39,038 bases of DNA from Deltaproteobacteria bacterium (GCA_015489315.1 WFZZ01000211.1:1-39038); one strand, 5' to 3'; counted from the stretch's first letter, positions 1-9,121 are shown. The notes: a model not told the origin generated them from the sequence alone. Numbers and translations are program-made.

Positions 1-516
1 CATCCAAAAACAAGAATTTTTTATGGAAGGGTTAAAAAGAAAGAGATTCTTAAAGAATTTGATTTTCCCTTTGTGGCGAAGGTACCTATCGGGATTTCAA
101 GGGGACTTGGAACTTTTCTAATAAGGGATGAAAGGGATTTAGACCAGTATCTAAAAGGGACCACCAGGTGCTATTTTCAGGAATACATTGAAACCGACCG
201 GGATATAAGGGTTGTGATAATAGGAAAAGAGGTGATTCTTTCCTACTGGAAGGTGCAGGAAGGGACGGATTTTAGGACAAATGTCTTTCAGGGGGGAAGA
301 ATTGACTTTTTAGAGGTGCCAAAGGAGGCCATAAGACTTGCCAAAAGGTTTTGCAATTTATCAAATATTGACCATGCTGGTGTTGACATAATCATGTCAG
401 AAAGGGGCCCTTTACTTCTTGAAGCAAATATCCATTTTGGAAGGGAAGGATTCAGGGAAAGGGGCATTGACTACAAGGAGGTCCTTAAAGAGCTTGCCGA
501 CTCTCATAGGATTTGA
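1..516 (+). CDS. RimK-like ATP-grasp ligase, C-terminal part (5' truncated by window)
   Basis: The reading frame is open from base 1 to the TGA at 514-516, so only the C-terminal ~171 residues are present. The GTG at 73 is an internal Val codon and not a credible start. The visible part matches the end of a RimK/LysX-type ATP-grasp domain: FPFVAKVPIG with a glycine-rich stretch (ISRGLG), then YFQEYIETDRDIRVVIIG, the ATP-grasp core strand with conserved Asp-Ile-Arg, and a late DIIMSERGPLLLEANIHFG segment carrying the Glu and Asn that bind Mg-ATP. Family members join an amino acid to a carboxylate using ATP, but the substrate cannot be told from this half. The 3' end overlaps the convergent deaminase gene by 32 bases. 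Confidence 0.8.
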   Translation, partial: HPKTRIFYGRVKKKEILKEFDFPFVAKVPIGISRGLGTFLIRDERDLDQYLKGTTRCYFQEYIETDRDIRVVIIGKEVILSYWKVQEGTDFRTNVFQGGRIDFLEVPKEAIRLAKRFCNLSNIDHAGVDIIMSERGPLLLEANIHFGREGFRERGIDYKEVLKELADSHRI

Positions 517-1789
517 TCTCCTCTAAAAGGGCCCTTTCGTCAATGGTCAAAAGCCTTCTTTCCTTCATCAAAAATCTTCCTGCTACCATTGTGTCTGTCA
601 CATCCCCTGCCTTTGCCACATAGACAATCTGGGATACTGGGTGAAAGCATGGACGAAGGTGGGGGCTATCAAGATCGATGATAAAAAGGTCTGCATGGGA
701 GCCCTTTTCCAGGGTCCCAAGCCTTTTATCAAAAAGGGCAACACCTGCGTTTAGGGTAGCCATTTGAAGGCAATCTTCTGCCTTAACCACCTCTGGGGCA
801 AGGTTTTTCCCCTTTGGAAGCTTTGCGCAAAAATCCATTTCAGAAAGCATATCAAGGTCATTGTTGCTTGCCGCACCATCTGTTCCCAAAAGGCAATTTA
901 CACCCCTTTCAAGGAGCCTAAATAGAGGCATTATTCCAGAGCCAAGCTTAAGATTGCTCTCAGGGCAGTGACAGCAGTTTACCTTTCTTTTTGAAAGGAT
1001 ATCCATGTCCCTTTCATTAAGCCATACGGTGTGAAAGGCAATGACCCTTTCATCCAGAATTCCGAGGTGATCCAGATATTCAACCGGGGTCTTTCCGTGT
1101 ATTTTTTGTATCTCCTGATATTCCCATTTTGTTTCAGAAAGATGTATTATTAGGGGGATACCAAGCCTTTCTGAAAGGCCCTTTGCCCTTAACAGGATGT
1201 CCCTGTTGCAGGTATAGGGCGTATGGGGAGCAACAACCACATTTATAAGGGAATCTTTCTTAAATTCCTCATAAAGGGAAATGGTCTCAGTAAGGGCCTT
1301 TTTGGGGCTGTCAAAGGAAGGGGTTGGAAAATCAAGAAGCCCTTCCCCAAGATATGCCCTAATTCCCACCTCTTTGGCCACCTGGCCAATGACCCTTTCA
1401 AAAAAGTACATGTCAACAAAGGCAGTAGTGCCAGAGCGAATCATCTCTGCACAAGAAAGCCTTGTTGCAAGACGAATGAGCTCAGGAGTTAGGGACCTTT
1501 CCCTTGGAAAGATGTATTTTTCAAGCCATGTCTTAAGGGGAAGGTCATCGGCAAGGCCCCTAAACAGAACCATTGGGGCATGGGTATGGGAATTTATAAG
1601 ACCAGGGGCAATAAGCCCGCTTGGTCTATCCACCCTTTCAAAATTGGGATATTTCTTAATAAGGTCCTCTTTCTTCCCTGTATCAATTACAAATCCATCC
1701 CTTATTGCAAGGGCACCATGCCTTAAAGGGGCCTTTTTCGAAGAGACAATCAGGTATTCTCCTGTTATTAATATCCCGTTATGATTCAT
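485..1789 (-). CDS. mtaD: Amidohydrolase, MtaD/SsnA-type 5-methylthioadenosine/S-adenosylhomocysteine deaminase
   Basis: This is a 434-residue cytosolic metal-dependent amidohydrolase of full family length. Metal ligands and catalytic residues are in place: NSHTH (His68, His70), APHTPYT (His189), HLSET (His216, Glu219), FHTVW (His253) and GTDGAASNN (Asp304). The set matches MtaD/TrzA/SsnA-like deaminases that remove the 6-amino group from methylthioadenosine, S-adenosylhomocysteine or adenosine. The start overlaps the end of the upstream phosphorylase gene by 11 bases, indicating translational coupling. The pair suggests deamination of methylthioadenosine followed by phosphorolysis. Substrate preference cannot be read from the sequence; SsnA-like or chlorohydrolase-like activity is an alternative. 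Confidence 0.85.
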   Translation of the reverse strand: MNHNGILITGEYLIVSSKKAPLRHGALAIRDGFVIDTGKKEDLIKKYPNFERVDRPSGLIAPGLINSHTHAPMVLFRGLADDLPLKTWLEKYIFPRERSLTPELIRLATRLSCAEMIRSGTTAFVDMYFFERVIGQVAKEVGIRAYLGEGLLDFPTPSFDSPKKALTETISLYEEFKKDSLINVVVAPHTPYTCNRDILLRAKGLSERLGIPLIIHLSETKWEYQEIQKIHGKTPVEYLDHLGILDERVIAFHTVWLNERDMDILSKRKVNCCHCPESNLKLGSGIMPLFRLLERGVNCLLGTDGAASNNDLDMLSEMDFCAKLPKGKNLAPEVVKAEDCLQMATLNAGVALFDKRLGTLEKGSHADLFIIDLDSPHLRPCFHPVSQIVYVAKAGDVTDTMVAGRFLMKERRLLTIDERALLEEIKSYESRQAL

Positions 1790-2615
1790 ATTCTTTTAAT
1801 TCCGTAAGTAGCCCTTCAAGCACTCTGGAAAGCCTCACCTCTGCCCTTTGGGCCTCTTCTATAACATCTTCAATGTAGATGGGTTCAAAATCATCCGGAT
1901 TATTTACATTTGCAATCACTGAAATGCCAAGGACCTTCATACTGGCGTGAACCGCCACAATCACCTCTGGAACAAGGGACATGGCAACTGCATCCGCCCC
2001 AATATGCCTCAAGTATCTGGTCTCTGCCGGGGTTTCAAGCTGAGGTCCTGGCACTGCCACAAAGACCCCTTCCCTTAAAAGTATCCCAAGACTTGCCGCA
2101 ACACTCCTTGAAAGCTCCCTTAGTCTCCTGCTATAGGCCCTTGACATATCGGGAAACCGAGGGCCCCACTCTTCCCAGTTTTCCCCCCTCAAGGGGCTTT
2201 CAGGGATTAGATTGATATGGTCCTTTATGAGCATGAGATCCCCTGACTCAAAATTGAGATTAAGCCCACCTGCTGCATTACATGCAATAAGAATCTTTGA
2301 ACCCAAAAGGGACATGACCCTTACAGGAAGGGTGAGCTCCTTTGTGGAATAGCCCTCATAGTAGTGAAACCTTCCCTGGAAAAGGGCGCATCTTGTCCCA
2401 CCAATTCTCCCAATAAATAGCCTTCCCTTATGATCCGGGGCAGTGGAAACAGGAAAATGCGGGATGTCTTTATAATCGAGCTCAAGGCCTACATCCATCT
2501 TTTCAACCAGGCCACCTAGCCCAGTGCCAAGCATGAGAGTAACAGTTGGTTCAAAGGGGATGCGTTTTCTTAAAAACTCCCTTGCCTCTATTACCTTTTG
2601 GAAATAATTGTTCAT
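1779..2615 (-). CDS. punA: Purine nucleoside phosphorylase (PNP/MTAP family)
   Basis: This 278-residue protein is of the trimeric PNP/MTAP family, which cleaves purine nucleosides with phosphate to base and ribose-1-phosphate. Visible motifs are the phosphate loop LGTGLGGL near residue 30, FQGRFHYYEGYS near 90, CNAAGGLN near 120, and AMSLVPEVIVA followed by VIANVNN near 200-230. The Asn in VIANVNN sits where 6-oxopurine-specific PNPs carry their base-binding Asn, pointing to inosine, guanosine or methylthioinosine rather than adenosine. The stop overlaps the start of the deaminase gene. The upstream gap of 64 bases to nth holds no clear promoter. Confidence 0.88.
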   Translation of the reverse strand: MNNYFQKVIEAREFLRKRIPFEPTVTLMLGTGLGGLVEKMDVGLELDYKDIPHFPVSTAPDHKGRLFIGRIGGTRCALFQGRFHYYEGYSTKELTLPVRVMSLLGSKILIACNAAGGLNLNFESGDLMLIKDHINLIPESPLRGENWEEWGPRFPDMSRAYSRRLRELSRSVAASLGILLREGVFVAVPGPQLETPAETRYLRHIGADAVAMSLVPEVIVAVHASMKVLGISVIANVNNPDDFEPIYIEDVIEEAQRAEVRLSRVLEGLLTELKEYES

Positions 2616-2679
2616 TTCCCCTCCCTGAGCCCAGTTTTGGTTTTATTTTGGAAATTGAACAACATGGGTAAAATCAAAT

Positions 2680-3327
2680 TCATGTCTTGTCAATCGGGAC
2701 CTGACTAGATGGACAAATATCTTTCAATATGCAATTTTCACAATCTGGTCTTCTCGCCTTGCAGACCTTTCTTCCATGGTCAATTAAAAGATAGGTGATG
2801 AGTCCCCAGTCTTTTTTGGGAATCTTTTTCATAAGGTCCCTTTCTATCTTTACCGGGTCCTTTTCCTTTGTAAGGCCAAGTTTATAGGCAATGCGTTTTA
2901 CATGGGTGTCAACGGCTATTCCCTCAATCTTTCCATAGGCATTGTAAAGGACCACATTTGCAGTCTTTCTGGCAACCCCTGGAAGCTTGATGAGCTCTTT
3001 CATGCTGTCTGGGACCTTTCCACCATATTTTTCAACAATCATTTTAGAGGCAGCCTTTATGTTTTTGGCCTTGTTTCTGAAAAAGCCTGCTGATCTTATG
3101 AGCTCTTCAATCTCGTGGACGTCTGCCTCTGCCATGGCCTTTGGTGTGGGAAACCGTTTAAAAAGTTTAGGTGTGATCTTGTTTACCCTTTCATCAGTAC
3201 ACTGGGCAGACAGTATCACTGCCACAAGAAGCTCAAAGGGGTCATGGTACCTAAGGGCGATTTTTGCCCTTCCATATTCCCTTTTAAGCCTTTTTATAAT
3301 CTCCTTTATGCGTTCTTCTTCACTCAT
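2680..3327 (-). CDS. nth: Endonuclease III, DNA glycosylase/AP lyase
   Basis: This 215-residue protein is a standard bacterial Nth, the base-excision repair enzyme for oxidised pyrimidines. The helix-hairpin-helix LPGVARKTA carries the catalytic lysine (Lys121), and AVDTHVKR holds the catalytic aspartate (Asp140). The C terminus has the [4Fe-4S] signature Cys189-x6-Cys196-x2-Cys199-x5-Cys205. It starts three bases after the lptG stop in the same strand run, with ATG at 3325-3327. Nothing is missing or unusual. Confidence 0.95.
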   Translation of the reverse strand: MSEEERIKEIIKRLKREYGRAKIALRYHDPFELLVAVILSAQCTDERVNKITPKLFKRFPTPKAMAEADVHEIEELIRSAGFFRNKAKNIKAASKMIVEKYGGKVPDSMKELIKLPGVARKTANVVLYNAYGKIEGIAVDTHVKRIAYKLGLTKEKDPVKIERDLMKKIPKKDWGLITYLLIDHGRKVCKARRPDCENCILKDICPSSQVPIDKT

Positions 3328-3330
3328 TTT

Positions 3331-4395
3331 CTAGAACCTCACCAATTTTCTGTAAATGGCACCTGCACCGATCAAAAAGATATGGGGAAGACTTACACAA
3401 AGAACTGGATTAAGGGCCCCGGTCTTTCCCATGGAGACAAGCATATTCCAGATAGTCCAGACAAGAAAGGAAAGCCCTGTCCCCACAATGAGGCCTATGG
3501 TAGCACCCTGATGCACTCTATAAAAGACTATTGGCAGGCACAAAAAGAGAAGGCTTACCCCAAGAAACGGATAAAATATTTGTGAAAGAATCACCGTCTC
3601 CTGAAGGTAATAGGGAAGGCCAGCTTCCTTTAGCCTTTTTAGCATGAAATAGAGCTCATCCAGGGAGGCCTCATCAATGGGCTTTTTTACAGAGGTCAGG
3701 TACTTGGGTGTAACTGGCAAGTCAACTGTTTTTTTATCGAAAAAGCTAGACTTTTTTCCGTTATTGATCATGAGGCCTTTTTTAAATATCCATTTTCCAC
3801 CTACAAAGTGGACCATTTTTCCTGCCAGGAATTCTTTAAGGTTATATTTTTTGTCAAAGGTCAGCCATTTTACATTTGAAAGGACTTTTGTACTTGGATC
3901 AAGTATCCTGGCAGCTAAAAGGGAGTTCTTACCCCTAAAAAAGAGCTGACCCTTATGGATGACCGGGCCCTTGTCTGTCTTTTTCCCAAGTTTCATGGAT
4001 AGAATTTCTTCAGCAGTATCTTGACTTTTGGGAATTAGATAGAGATTCATCAAAGTAAAAAGGACTGCCAGTAAAAAGGATAAAAAGAGAATGGGTCTAA
4101 ATATCCTTTCAGGTGTAATTCCAATGGTCCTCATGGCCAGGATCTGTTTTGTCTTACCAAGAATAAGAATGGAAAGGATTCCAGAAAGGACAATGGCAAG
4201 GGGGCTAATCTGAAACATTATTTTTGGACAGAGAAGTAGAAAATAGACAACAATGGTTAAAAAATCCACCCCTTGCTCAAGAAAGTCAGGGAGATTTTCA
4301 AAGGCATCTATCAAGAGATAAAGCCCTGTAATGCCAAAAAAAAACACGAAAAGTATTGAGAGGAAGCTTTTTGAAATGAGCCTTTCTGCCAACAT
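3331..4395 (-). CDS. lptG: LPS export ABC transporter permease LptG (YjgP/YjgQ family)
   Basis: This 354-residue inner-membrane permease has the YjgP/YjgQ layout: three N-terminal membrane segments (about residues 12-35, 48-75, 95-120), a periplasmic beta-jellyroll-like domain (about 135-250), then three C-terminal segments (about 265-350). With LptF and the LptB ATPase it extracts lipopolysaccharide from the inner membrane and feeds it to LptC/LptA. It lies two bases downstream of lptF, as in many Gram-negative bacteria. F and G are assigned by gene order; the two proteins are too similar in type to separate with certainty by eye. lptB is not in the window. Confidence 0.85.
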   Translation of the reverse strand: MLAERLISKSFLSILFVFFFGITGLYLLIDAFENLPDFLEQGVDFLTIVVYFLLLCPKIMFQISPLAIVLSGILSILILGKTKQILAMRTIGITPERIFRPILFLSFLLAVLFTLMNLYLIPKSQDTAEEILSMKLGKKTDKGPVIHKGQLFFRGKNSLLAARILDPSTKVLSNVKWLTFDKKYNLKEFLAGKMVHFVGGKWIFKKGLMINNGKKSSFFDKKTVDLPVTPKYLTSVKKPIDEASLDELYFMLKRLKEAGLPYYLQETVILSQIFYPFLGVSLLFLCLPIVFYRVHQGATIGLIVGTGLSFLVWTIWNMLVSMGKTGALNPVLCVSLPHIFLIGAGAIYRKLVRF

Positions 4396-4397
4396 CT

Positions 4398-5504
4398 CTA
4401 GTTCAGGATTGGGCCTCTTTTTTCAAGGCGCCTTATGGTTGCGAAGGTCAACAAGGCAAATAAGACATTTGGTATCCAAACGCCAAGAAAGGGGGAGAGA
4501 ATCATTTCATCAGCAAGGATCGTTCCAAGGATAATTGTTAAATAGTAGCCTAAAAAAGCGGAAAGCCCTGCACAAATCCCAATAGAATATCCTGTCCTTC
4601 CAAAAAAGATTCCAAGCGGGGCTGCCAAAAGCCCCATTATTAGTGAACTAAAGGGTATTCCAAGCCTTTTGTGAAATTCAATCAAATAGTTTTTCCTGGC
4701 ACTTTTTGAAACACCTGGGTCATGCCCCTTTTTAAAAAGTTCAAGGGTTGTCATCTCTCCCCTTCTCTTATATTTTTCTTCCTTAGGTGTAGAAAGGGAA
4801 AGCACATATTTTTTAAAATCAATTGAATCAAGGGCGGTGAAGTCATCATTTATATTTAACAGTTTTCCTTCAAATAGCTTTAGGGCTACCTTGCCTGTTT
4901 TTTGGTCAGTATCTAGTTTTCCCCTTTTTGCAAGAATTGTGTAGTTGGCCTCCTTTTTTCTGGAATCATTAATAAAAACACCGTTGAAGTTTCGTCCATT
5001 CTTGGTTGATTTATCCACAAAAAATGTAAGGCCCTTAAAGGGTGAGAAAAATCTTTTTTCAGGAATTCCCTTCATTAGGACCTTTTCTGTGATGTTTTTC
5101 ATAAAGTGCCTTGTGTGAAGTTTTGCGTTTGGGACAATAAAGGCAGAGACGAAAATGCCCACAAGAAAACTTAGAAAGGAAAAGAATATTACAGGAGATA
5201 AAAGCATTCTGGGATTTGTCCCGCAGGAAAAAAGTGCAATAATTTCACTATCCCTTGAGAGTCTAATAAATCCAATAAGCATGGAAAGCAATGTGCAAAT
5301 TGGAATTAGAACAAATAGAAAGATTGGAAGCATCAAAAGGTTAAGCCATAAGAATTCTTTAAATGTGATCCCGGCAGCCAAAAGGGGTTCTATATGTGTA
5401 AAGATTTTTCCGGTAAGAAAAAGAAGACTCATGGCCCCAAGGGAAAAAAAGAATGGCAAAATCACCTCTTTTGCTACTAGCTTAAAAAGGAGTTTATTTA
5501 CCAT
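4398..5504 (-). CDS. lptF: LPS export ABC transporter permease LptF (YjgP/YjgQ family)
   Basis: This is a 368-residue YjgP/YjgQ-family membrane protein. Hydrophobic segments lie near residues 15-35, 50-80 and 100-125, followed by a soluble periplasmic portion (about 140-275) and three more segments (about 285-355). The N-terminal KEVILPFFFSLGAMSLLFL segment is typical of the first helix. It is the partner half of the LptFG heterodimer encoded immediately downstream. The start overlaps the 3' end of the rfbD-like gene by 11 bases, placing LPS export in one transcriptional run with sugar-nucleotide synthesis. Confidence 0.85.
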   Translation of the reverse strand: MVNKLLFKLVAKEVILPFFFSLGAMSLLFLTGKIFTHIEPLLAAGITFKEFLWLNLLMLPIFLFVLIPICTLLSMLIGFIRLSRDSEIIALFSCGTNPRMLLSPVIFFSFLSFLVGIFVSAFIVPNAKLHTRHFMKNITEKVLMKGIPEKRFFSPFKGLTFFVDKSTKNGRNFNGVFINDSRKKEANYTILAKRGKLDTDQKTGKVALKLFEGKLLNINDDFTALDSIDFKKYVLSLSTPKEEKYKRRGEMTTLELFKKGHDPGVSKSARKNYLIEFHKRLGIPFSSLIMGLLAAPLGIFFGRTGYSIGICAGLSAFLGYYLTIILGTILADEMILSPFLGVWIPNVLFALLTFATIRRLEKRGPILN

Positions 5505-6345
5505 GAAAGGTAGTTTCTAAATATTCGTTTACTGCATCTTGCCAGTGTCTCATGGGCTTTCCAGTAATTTCCCTGAACCTCTTGCTGCTTAGAACTGAAT
5601 ACTTTGGCCTTTTGGCAGGGCGCTTGAAATTGTCACTTTTAACAGGCTTTATTTCTACCTGCCTTTTTAGGAAATCGCATGAAAACCGTGCCAGCTCATA
5701 CCAGGTGCAGGCCCCGGTATTCGTGCAGTTAACTATGCCCCTGGCTCCCTTTTCATAAAGGAGCCTGACACCAATTGCCAGGTCCTTAGTAAAGGTGGGA
5801 GAGCCCCTTTGATCATTTACCACAGATAGACTATCCCTTTCCTGAGAAAGGCCCAGGATGGTTTTGATAAAGTTTGGCCCGTTTTCTCCAAAGAGCCAGG
5901 AGGTTCGAATTATCAGGAAATCGTTCATGTTTTCCATGATATTTTTTTCACCCAAAAGCTTTGATTCTCCATAGGCATTTATGGGGGAAGGCCTTTCTTC
6001 CTCTTTAATGGGAAAGGAAAAGTTTCCGTCAAAGACATAATCGGTACTTATGTGAATAAGCATGGCCCCAACCTCTTTACATGCAATTGAAAGGTTTAAG
6101 GGCCCTGTCCCATTAATTAAAAAGGCCATATCCCTTTCTGTTTCACACTGGTCAACCTTTGTGTAGGCAGCACAGTTAAGGACAAGATCTGGCATTATTT
6201 CCTGGAATTTTCCCCTCAATTTGTCAAGGTCTGTTATATCAAGCTCCCTGTGGGAAAATGGAAAGATGGAAAATCCTTCCCTAAAGGCCTTTACTGCGTC
6301 TTGGCCTAGCATACCTTTTGCGCCTGTAATTAGGACTTTTTTCAT
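5494..6345 (-). CDS. rfbD: dTDP-4-dehydrorhamnose reductase
   Basis: This 283-residue extended short-chain dehydrogenase has the N-terminal nucleotide-binding loop GAKGMLGQDA, the family motif NCAAYTKVDQCE (about residues 57-68), the catalytic segment ISTDYVFDG (about 98-106) and the YGESKLLGE Tyr/Lys pair (about 125-133). It should reduce dTDP-4-keto-L-rhamnose to dTDP-L-rhamnose with NAD(P)H, a precursor for O-antigen or other glycans. It overlaps rfbB by four bases (ATGA). The other two pathway genes, rfbA and rfbC, are not in the window. Confidence 0.88.
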   Translation of the reverse strand: MKKVLITGAKGMLGQDAVKAFREGFSIFPFSHRELDITDLDKLRGKFQEIMPDLVLNCAAYTKVDQCETERDMAFLINGTGPLNLSIACKEVGAMLIHISTDYVFDGNFSFPIKEEERPSPINAYGESKLLGEKNIMENMNDFLIIRTSWLFGENGPNFIKTILGLSQERDSLSVVNDQRGSPTFTKDLAIGVRLLYEKGARGIVNCTNTGACTWYELARFSCDFLKRQVEIKPVKSDNFKRPAKRPKYSVLSSKRFREITGKPMRHWQDAVNEYLETTFHGK

Positions 6346-7361
6346 GGCTGAAGGGCCTTACCGTAGTGTTTTTTGTAATAGTCTTTATATTCTCCTGAGA
6401 TTATACGCTGCCACCAGGTCCTATTTTCCATATACCAGGAAACAGTCCGTGATATGCCCTTTTCAAAGTCTGTTTCCGGCCTCCAGGAAAGCTCTTTTTT
6501 TACAAGGGTTATATCCATTGCATAGCGCCTGTCATGGCCGGGTCTATCCTTTACAAACTCTATCAGGTCCCTGTCCTTTTTAAGGATTTCTAGTATCTTT
6601 TCTATGACTTCAAGGTTTGTAAGCTCGCATTCCCCGCCAAAATTATAGATGGAGCCAGGTTTCCCCTTCTCAAGGGCACAAAGGACCCCCCTGCAATGGT
6701 CTTCCACATAGATCCAGTCCCTTATATTCTTTCCGTCTCCATAGACAGGAAGCCTTCTGCCTGAAAGGGCATTTATTATCATAAGGGGAATGAGCTTTTC
6801 AGGGAACTGAAAGGGCCCATAGTTATTTGAGCACCTTGTTATCACTACAGGGACATTAAAGGTCTTCCATGCCGCACGGCAAAGAAGATCAGATGCGGCC
6901 TTTGATGCAGAATAGGGGCTATTCGGCCTTAATTTGTCCGTCTCCTTAAAGGGTGGATCGTCCTTTCCAAGGCTTCCATAAACCTCATCCGTTGATACAT
7001 GGAGAAAGACCTTGCCGCGTCCTGCCCTTCTGAAACAGTCAAGGAGATTCTGGGTGCCAAGGCAATTTGTGGTCAAAAAGGGCATTGCGCTGTGGATGGA
7101 CCTATCCACATGGCTTTCTGCAGCAAAGTTTACAACTGCATCCACCTCATCCATAAGGAGAAGGACCGTCTTTTCATCTTCAATCCTTCCCTTTACAAAC
7201 CTGTATCTTGGGTCATCCTTTATGTCATGAAGGTTTTCAAGGTTCCCAGCATAGGTGAGGACATCGAGATTTATAACCTCATAGTCCCTTTCCTCTAAAA
7301 GTAGCCTTATAAAATTGGAACCGATAAATCCGCAACCGCCTGTTACAAGGATCTTTTTCAT
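6342..7361 (-). CDS. rfbB: dTDP-glucose 4,6-dehydratase
   Basis: This 339-residue protein is a canonical RmlB. It has the GGCGFIGSNFIR nucleotide loop at the N terminus, NFAAESHVDRSI (about residues 78-90), the catalytic HVSTDEVYG (Asp-Glu pair, about 121-129), YSASKAASD (Tyr/Lys pair, about 151-159) and the ITRCSNNYGPFQFPEKLIP stretch seen in this enzyme class. It converts dTDP-glucose to dTDP-4-keto-6-deoxyglucose. It lies just downstream of the ArnT-like glycosyltransferase gene and couples to rfbD. Confidence 0.93.
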   Translation of the reverse strand: MKKILVTGGCGFIGSNFIRLLLEERDYEVINLDVLTYAGNLENLHDIKDDPRYRFVKGRIEDEKTVLLLMDEVDAVVNFAAESHVDRSIHSAMPFLTTNCLGTQNLLDCFRRAGRGKVFLHVSTDEVYGSLGKDDPPFKETDKLRPNSPYSASKAASDLLCRAAWKTFNVPVVITRCSNNYGPFQFPEKLIPLMIINALSGRRLPVYGDGKNIRDWIYVEDHCRGVLCALEKGKPGSIYNFGGECELTNLEVIEKILEILKKDRDLIEFVKDRPGHDRRYAMDITLVKKELSWRPETDFEKGISRTVSWYMENRTWWQRIISGEYKDYYKKHYGKALQP

Positions 7362-7379
7362 TCCTCTTTTTCTCCTAGG

Positions 7380-9074
7380 TCATCCCTTGATTAAAACACA
7401 AAAGAGTTGATGCTTTAATTCCTTTTTTTGCCTGTTGGGCCAGCCAAGCCACCAGGGGATATCCTGCCTCAGTAATATCTTGTAGTCCCTATTTTTACTT
7501 TTAAGGTCATTTAATAGCGTTTGAATGTCTTCTCTTTCCGAGATCAGGATTAGATTTTTTGCCGTTTTTTTATCGATTTTTGTAAGATTTTGGATGGGTC
7601 CTTTCTTGTCAAGGTAAAAGGAAAGCCTTGTCCTAGTCCTTGTTCCCATGTGATAATAGGAAATATTAAAGGTTTCCAGAAGTGTTTTATCAAGTGCCTT
7701 TACCCTTTTTGCAAAGGCCCTTTCTGTTGAAAAGCCGTCAAAATAAGACTTTTCAATGGAAATAAAGCCCCCTGAAAGGATAAATCCGGTAAATATCAAA
7801 CTCAAAACGGTATGCGTGACCATATCCCTTTTAAGAAAATGGAAAATAAAAAGTGCCCCGAAAAGTATGATGATGCCATGAATTAAGATGATTATTAAAA
7901 GGTTTTTTGGAAAAGGAATGTCACTTTTAATAAGGGCATAACCTGCCAAAAGGCACAGTAAAAGGGATATTATCAAGAAAAGGCCACTTTGAATTTTAAT
8001 GGCCCATTTTGTCAGGCTGTCTTTTAAGGATTTTTCCAGTTCAAATATAAGCCCTATAAATATGGCACAAAAGGGCAAAATTGGAAGTATATAATAACTC
8101 CTTCTTGAGCCAGCCAGTGTAAAGAGAAAAAAGATGGCAAGGATGGATAGACCCAACCACTTTGCCTCGTAGGGAAGCTCCTTTAACCTTTTAAAAAAGA
8201 TGATAATTGACAGTAAAAAGATGGGTGTCCAAGGGAGCATCCAAATTGGTAAAAATTCAAGATACATAAAGGGGGTGCCTTTATGGTCAAAGGGCTTAAT
8301 GGCCCTAGTAACGCTTTCATGAATGGCCATACTAATCCAGTTATAGCCACTGGTTGTAGAAGTGATTTTTGAAAGTAAAAAGGGAATTACATAAAGAAAA
8401 AGGCCCAATAAAAAGGCCCCTATTACCCTAGGCCTTAAAAAAAGAAAAAAGCGCCGTGAAAAAACAATATCTATACCGATTAAAAGAAGAGGAATTACTA
8501 CACCCACAAGCCCCTTCATATGCCCTGAAAGGGCAACAATCACCCCTAAAAAAAGAAACAAAAACGGATTTTCTTTGTCCCTTATAAACCAGTAAAAGGT
8601 TACACTAACTGTTATAAAAAGGACATTTAACATGTCAGGGGCAGCAAGTCTTCCCCAGATAAGTACCCCGTAGGATGTAAAAAAGATTGCAGTACTTACA
8701 TAAGCGGCCGCAATGCCAAAAAGCCTTTTTGAAAGGATAAAAATCGATAGGGCCGAAAGCAAAACAGATATTGCGACAGGGATTCTCAGGGTGAACTCAT
8801 CAAGTATGCCCCTTATCTTGTAAACACCAATTACAAACCAGTACGGGATAATGGGTTTTGTGACATAGGGAGTGAAGAGACAGGTGGGATGGAAATAGTC
8901 TCTTCTAAGGAGCATTTCCCTTACAACTTCTGCAATTCTCCCTTCTGCCTTTCCCAACTGAGGAAGGCCAAGATTGTAAAAATAGATGAACCCTCCTACC
9001 AGGAAAAGTAGGAGGGCAATTGTGAGTCTACTTGAAAAAGTGGTCTTTTCCTTATTCTTATCAAAAGAAACCAA
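7380..9074 (-). CDS. ArnT-like (GT83/PMT-type) lipid-linked sugar glycosyltransferase
   Basis: This 564-residue polytopic membrane protein has roughly 11-12 hydrophobic segments through residue ~440 and a C-terminal soluble domain of about 110 residues. The first periplasmic loop contains AEGRIAEVVREML, matching the acidic-x-Arg motif of ArnT/PMT enzymes, followed by YVTKPIIPYW, the counterpart of the KPPLLYW motif. Such enzymes move a sugar from a polyprenyl-phosphate donor onto lipid A or protein on the periplasmic side. The donor and acceptor are unknown; lipid A modification is possible given the LPS genes downstream. No aminoarabinose synthesis genes are visible. Confidence 0.75.
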   Translation of the reverse strand: MVSFDKNKEKTTFSSRLTIALLLFLVGGFIYFYNLGLPQLGKAEGRIAEVVREMLLRRDYFHPTCLFTPYVTKPIIPYWFVIGVYKIRGILDEFTLRIPVAISVLLSALSIFILSKRLFGIAAAYVSTAIFFTSYGVLIWGRLAAPDMLNVLFITVSVTFYWFIRDKENPFLFLFLGVIVALSGHMKGLVGVVIPLLLIGIDIVFSRRFFLFLRPRVIGAFLLGLFLYVIPFLLSKITSTTSGYNWISMAIHESVTRAIKPFDHKGTPFMYLEFLPIWMLPWTPIFLLSIIIFFKRLKELPYEAKWLGLSILAIFFLFTLAGSRRSYYILPILPFCAIFIGLIFELEKSLKDSLTKWAIKIQSGLFLIISLLLCLLAGYALIKSDIPFPKNLLIIILIHGIIILFGALFIFHFLKRDMVTHTVLSLIFTGFILSGGFISIEKSYFDGFSTERAFAKRVKALDKTLLETFNISYYHMGTRTRTRLSFYLDKKGPIQNLTKIDKKTAKNLILISEREDIQTLLNDLKSKNRDYKILLRQDIPWWLGWPNRQKKELKHQLFCVLIKG

Positions 9075-9121
9075 TTTACATGAACTGGAAAACTTTCCTT
9101 AATCTTGAATAAAAAAATGGA

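Noticed and set aside
526-537. 12-base palindrome AAAGGGCCCTTT just after the RimK-like gene
   Set aside because: It lies inside the deaminase coding region, has no loop, and similar words occur throughout the window.
1281-1784. 167-codon plus-strand frame inside the deaminase gene
   Set aside because: It is antisense to a well-supported gene, has no recognisable domain and no ribosome site.
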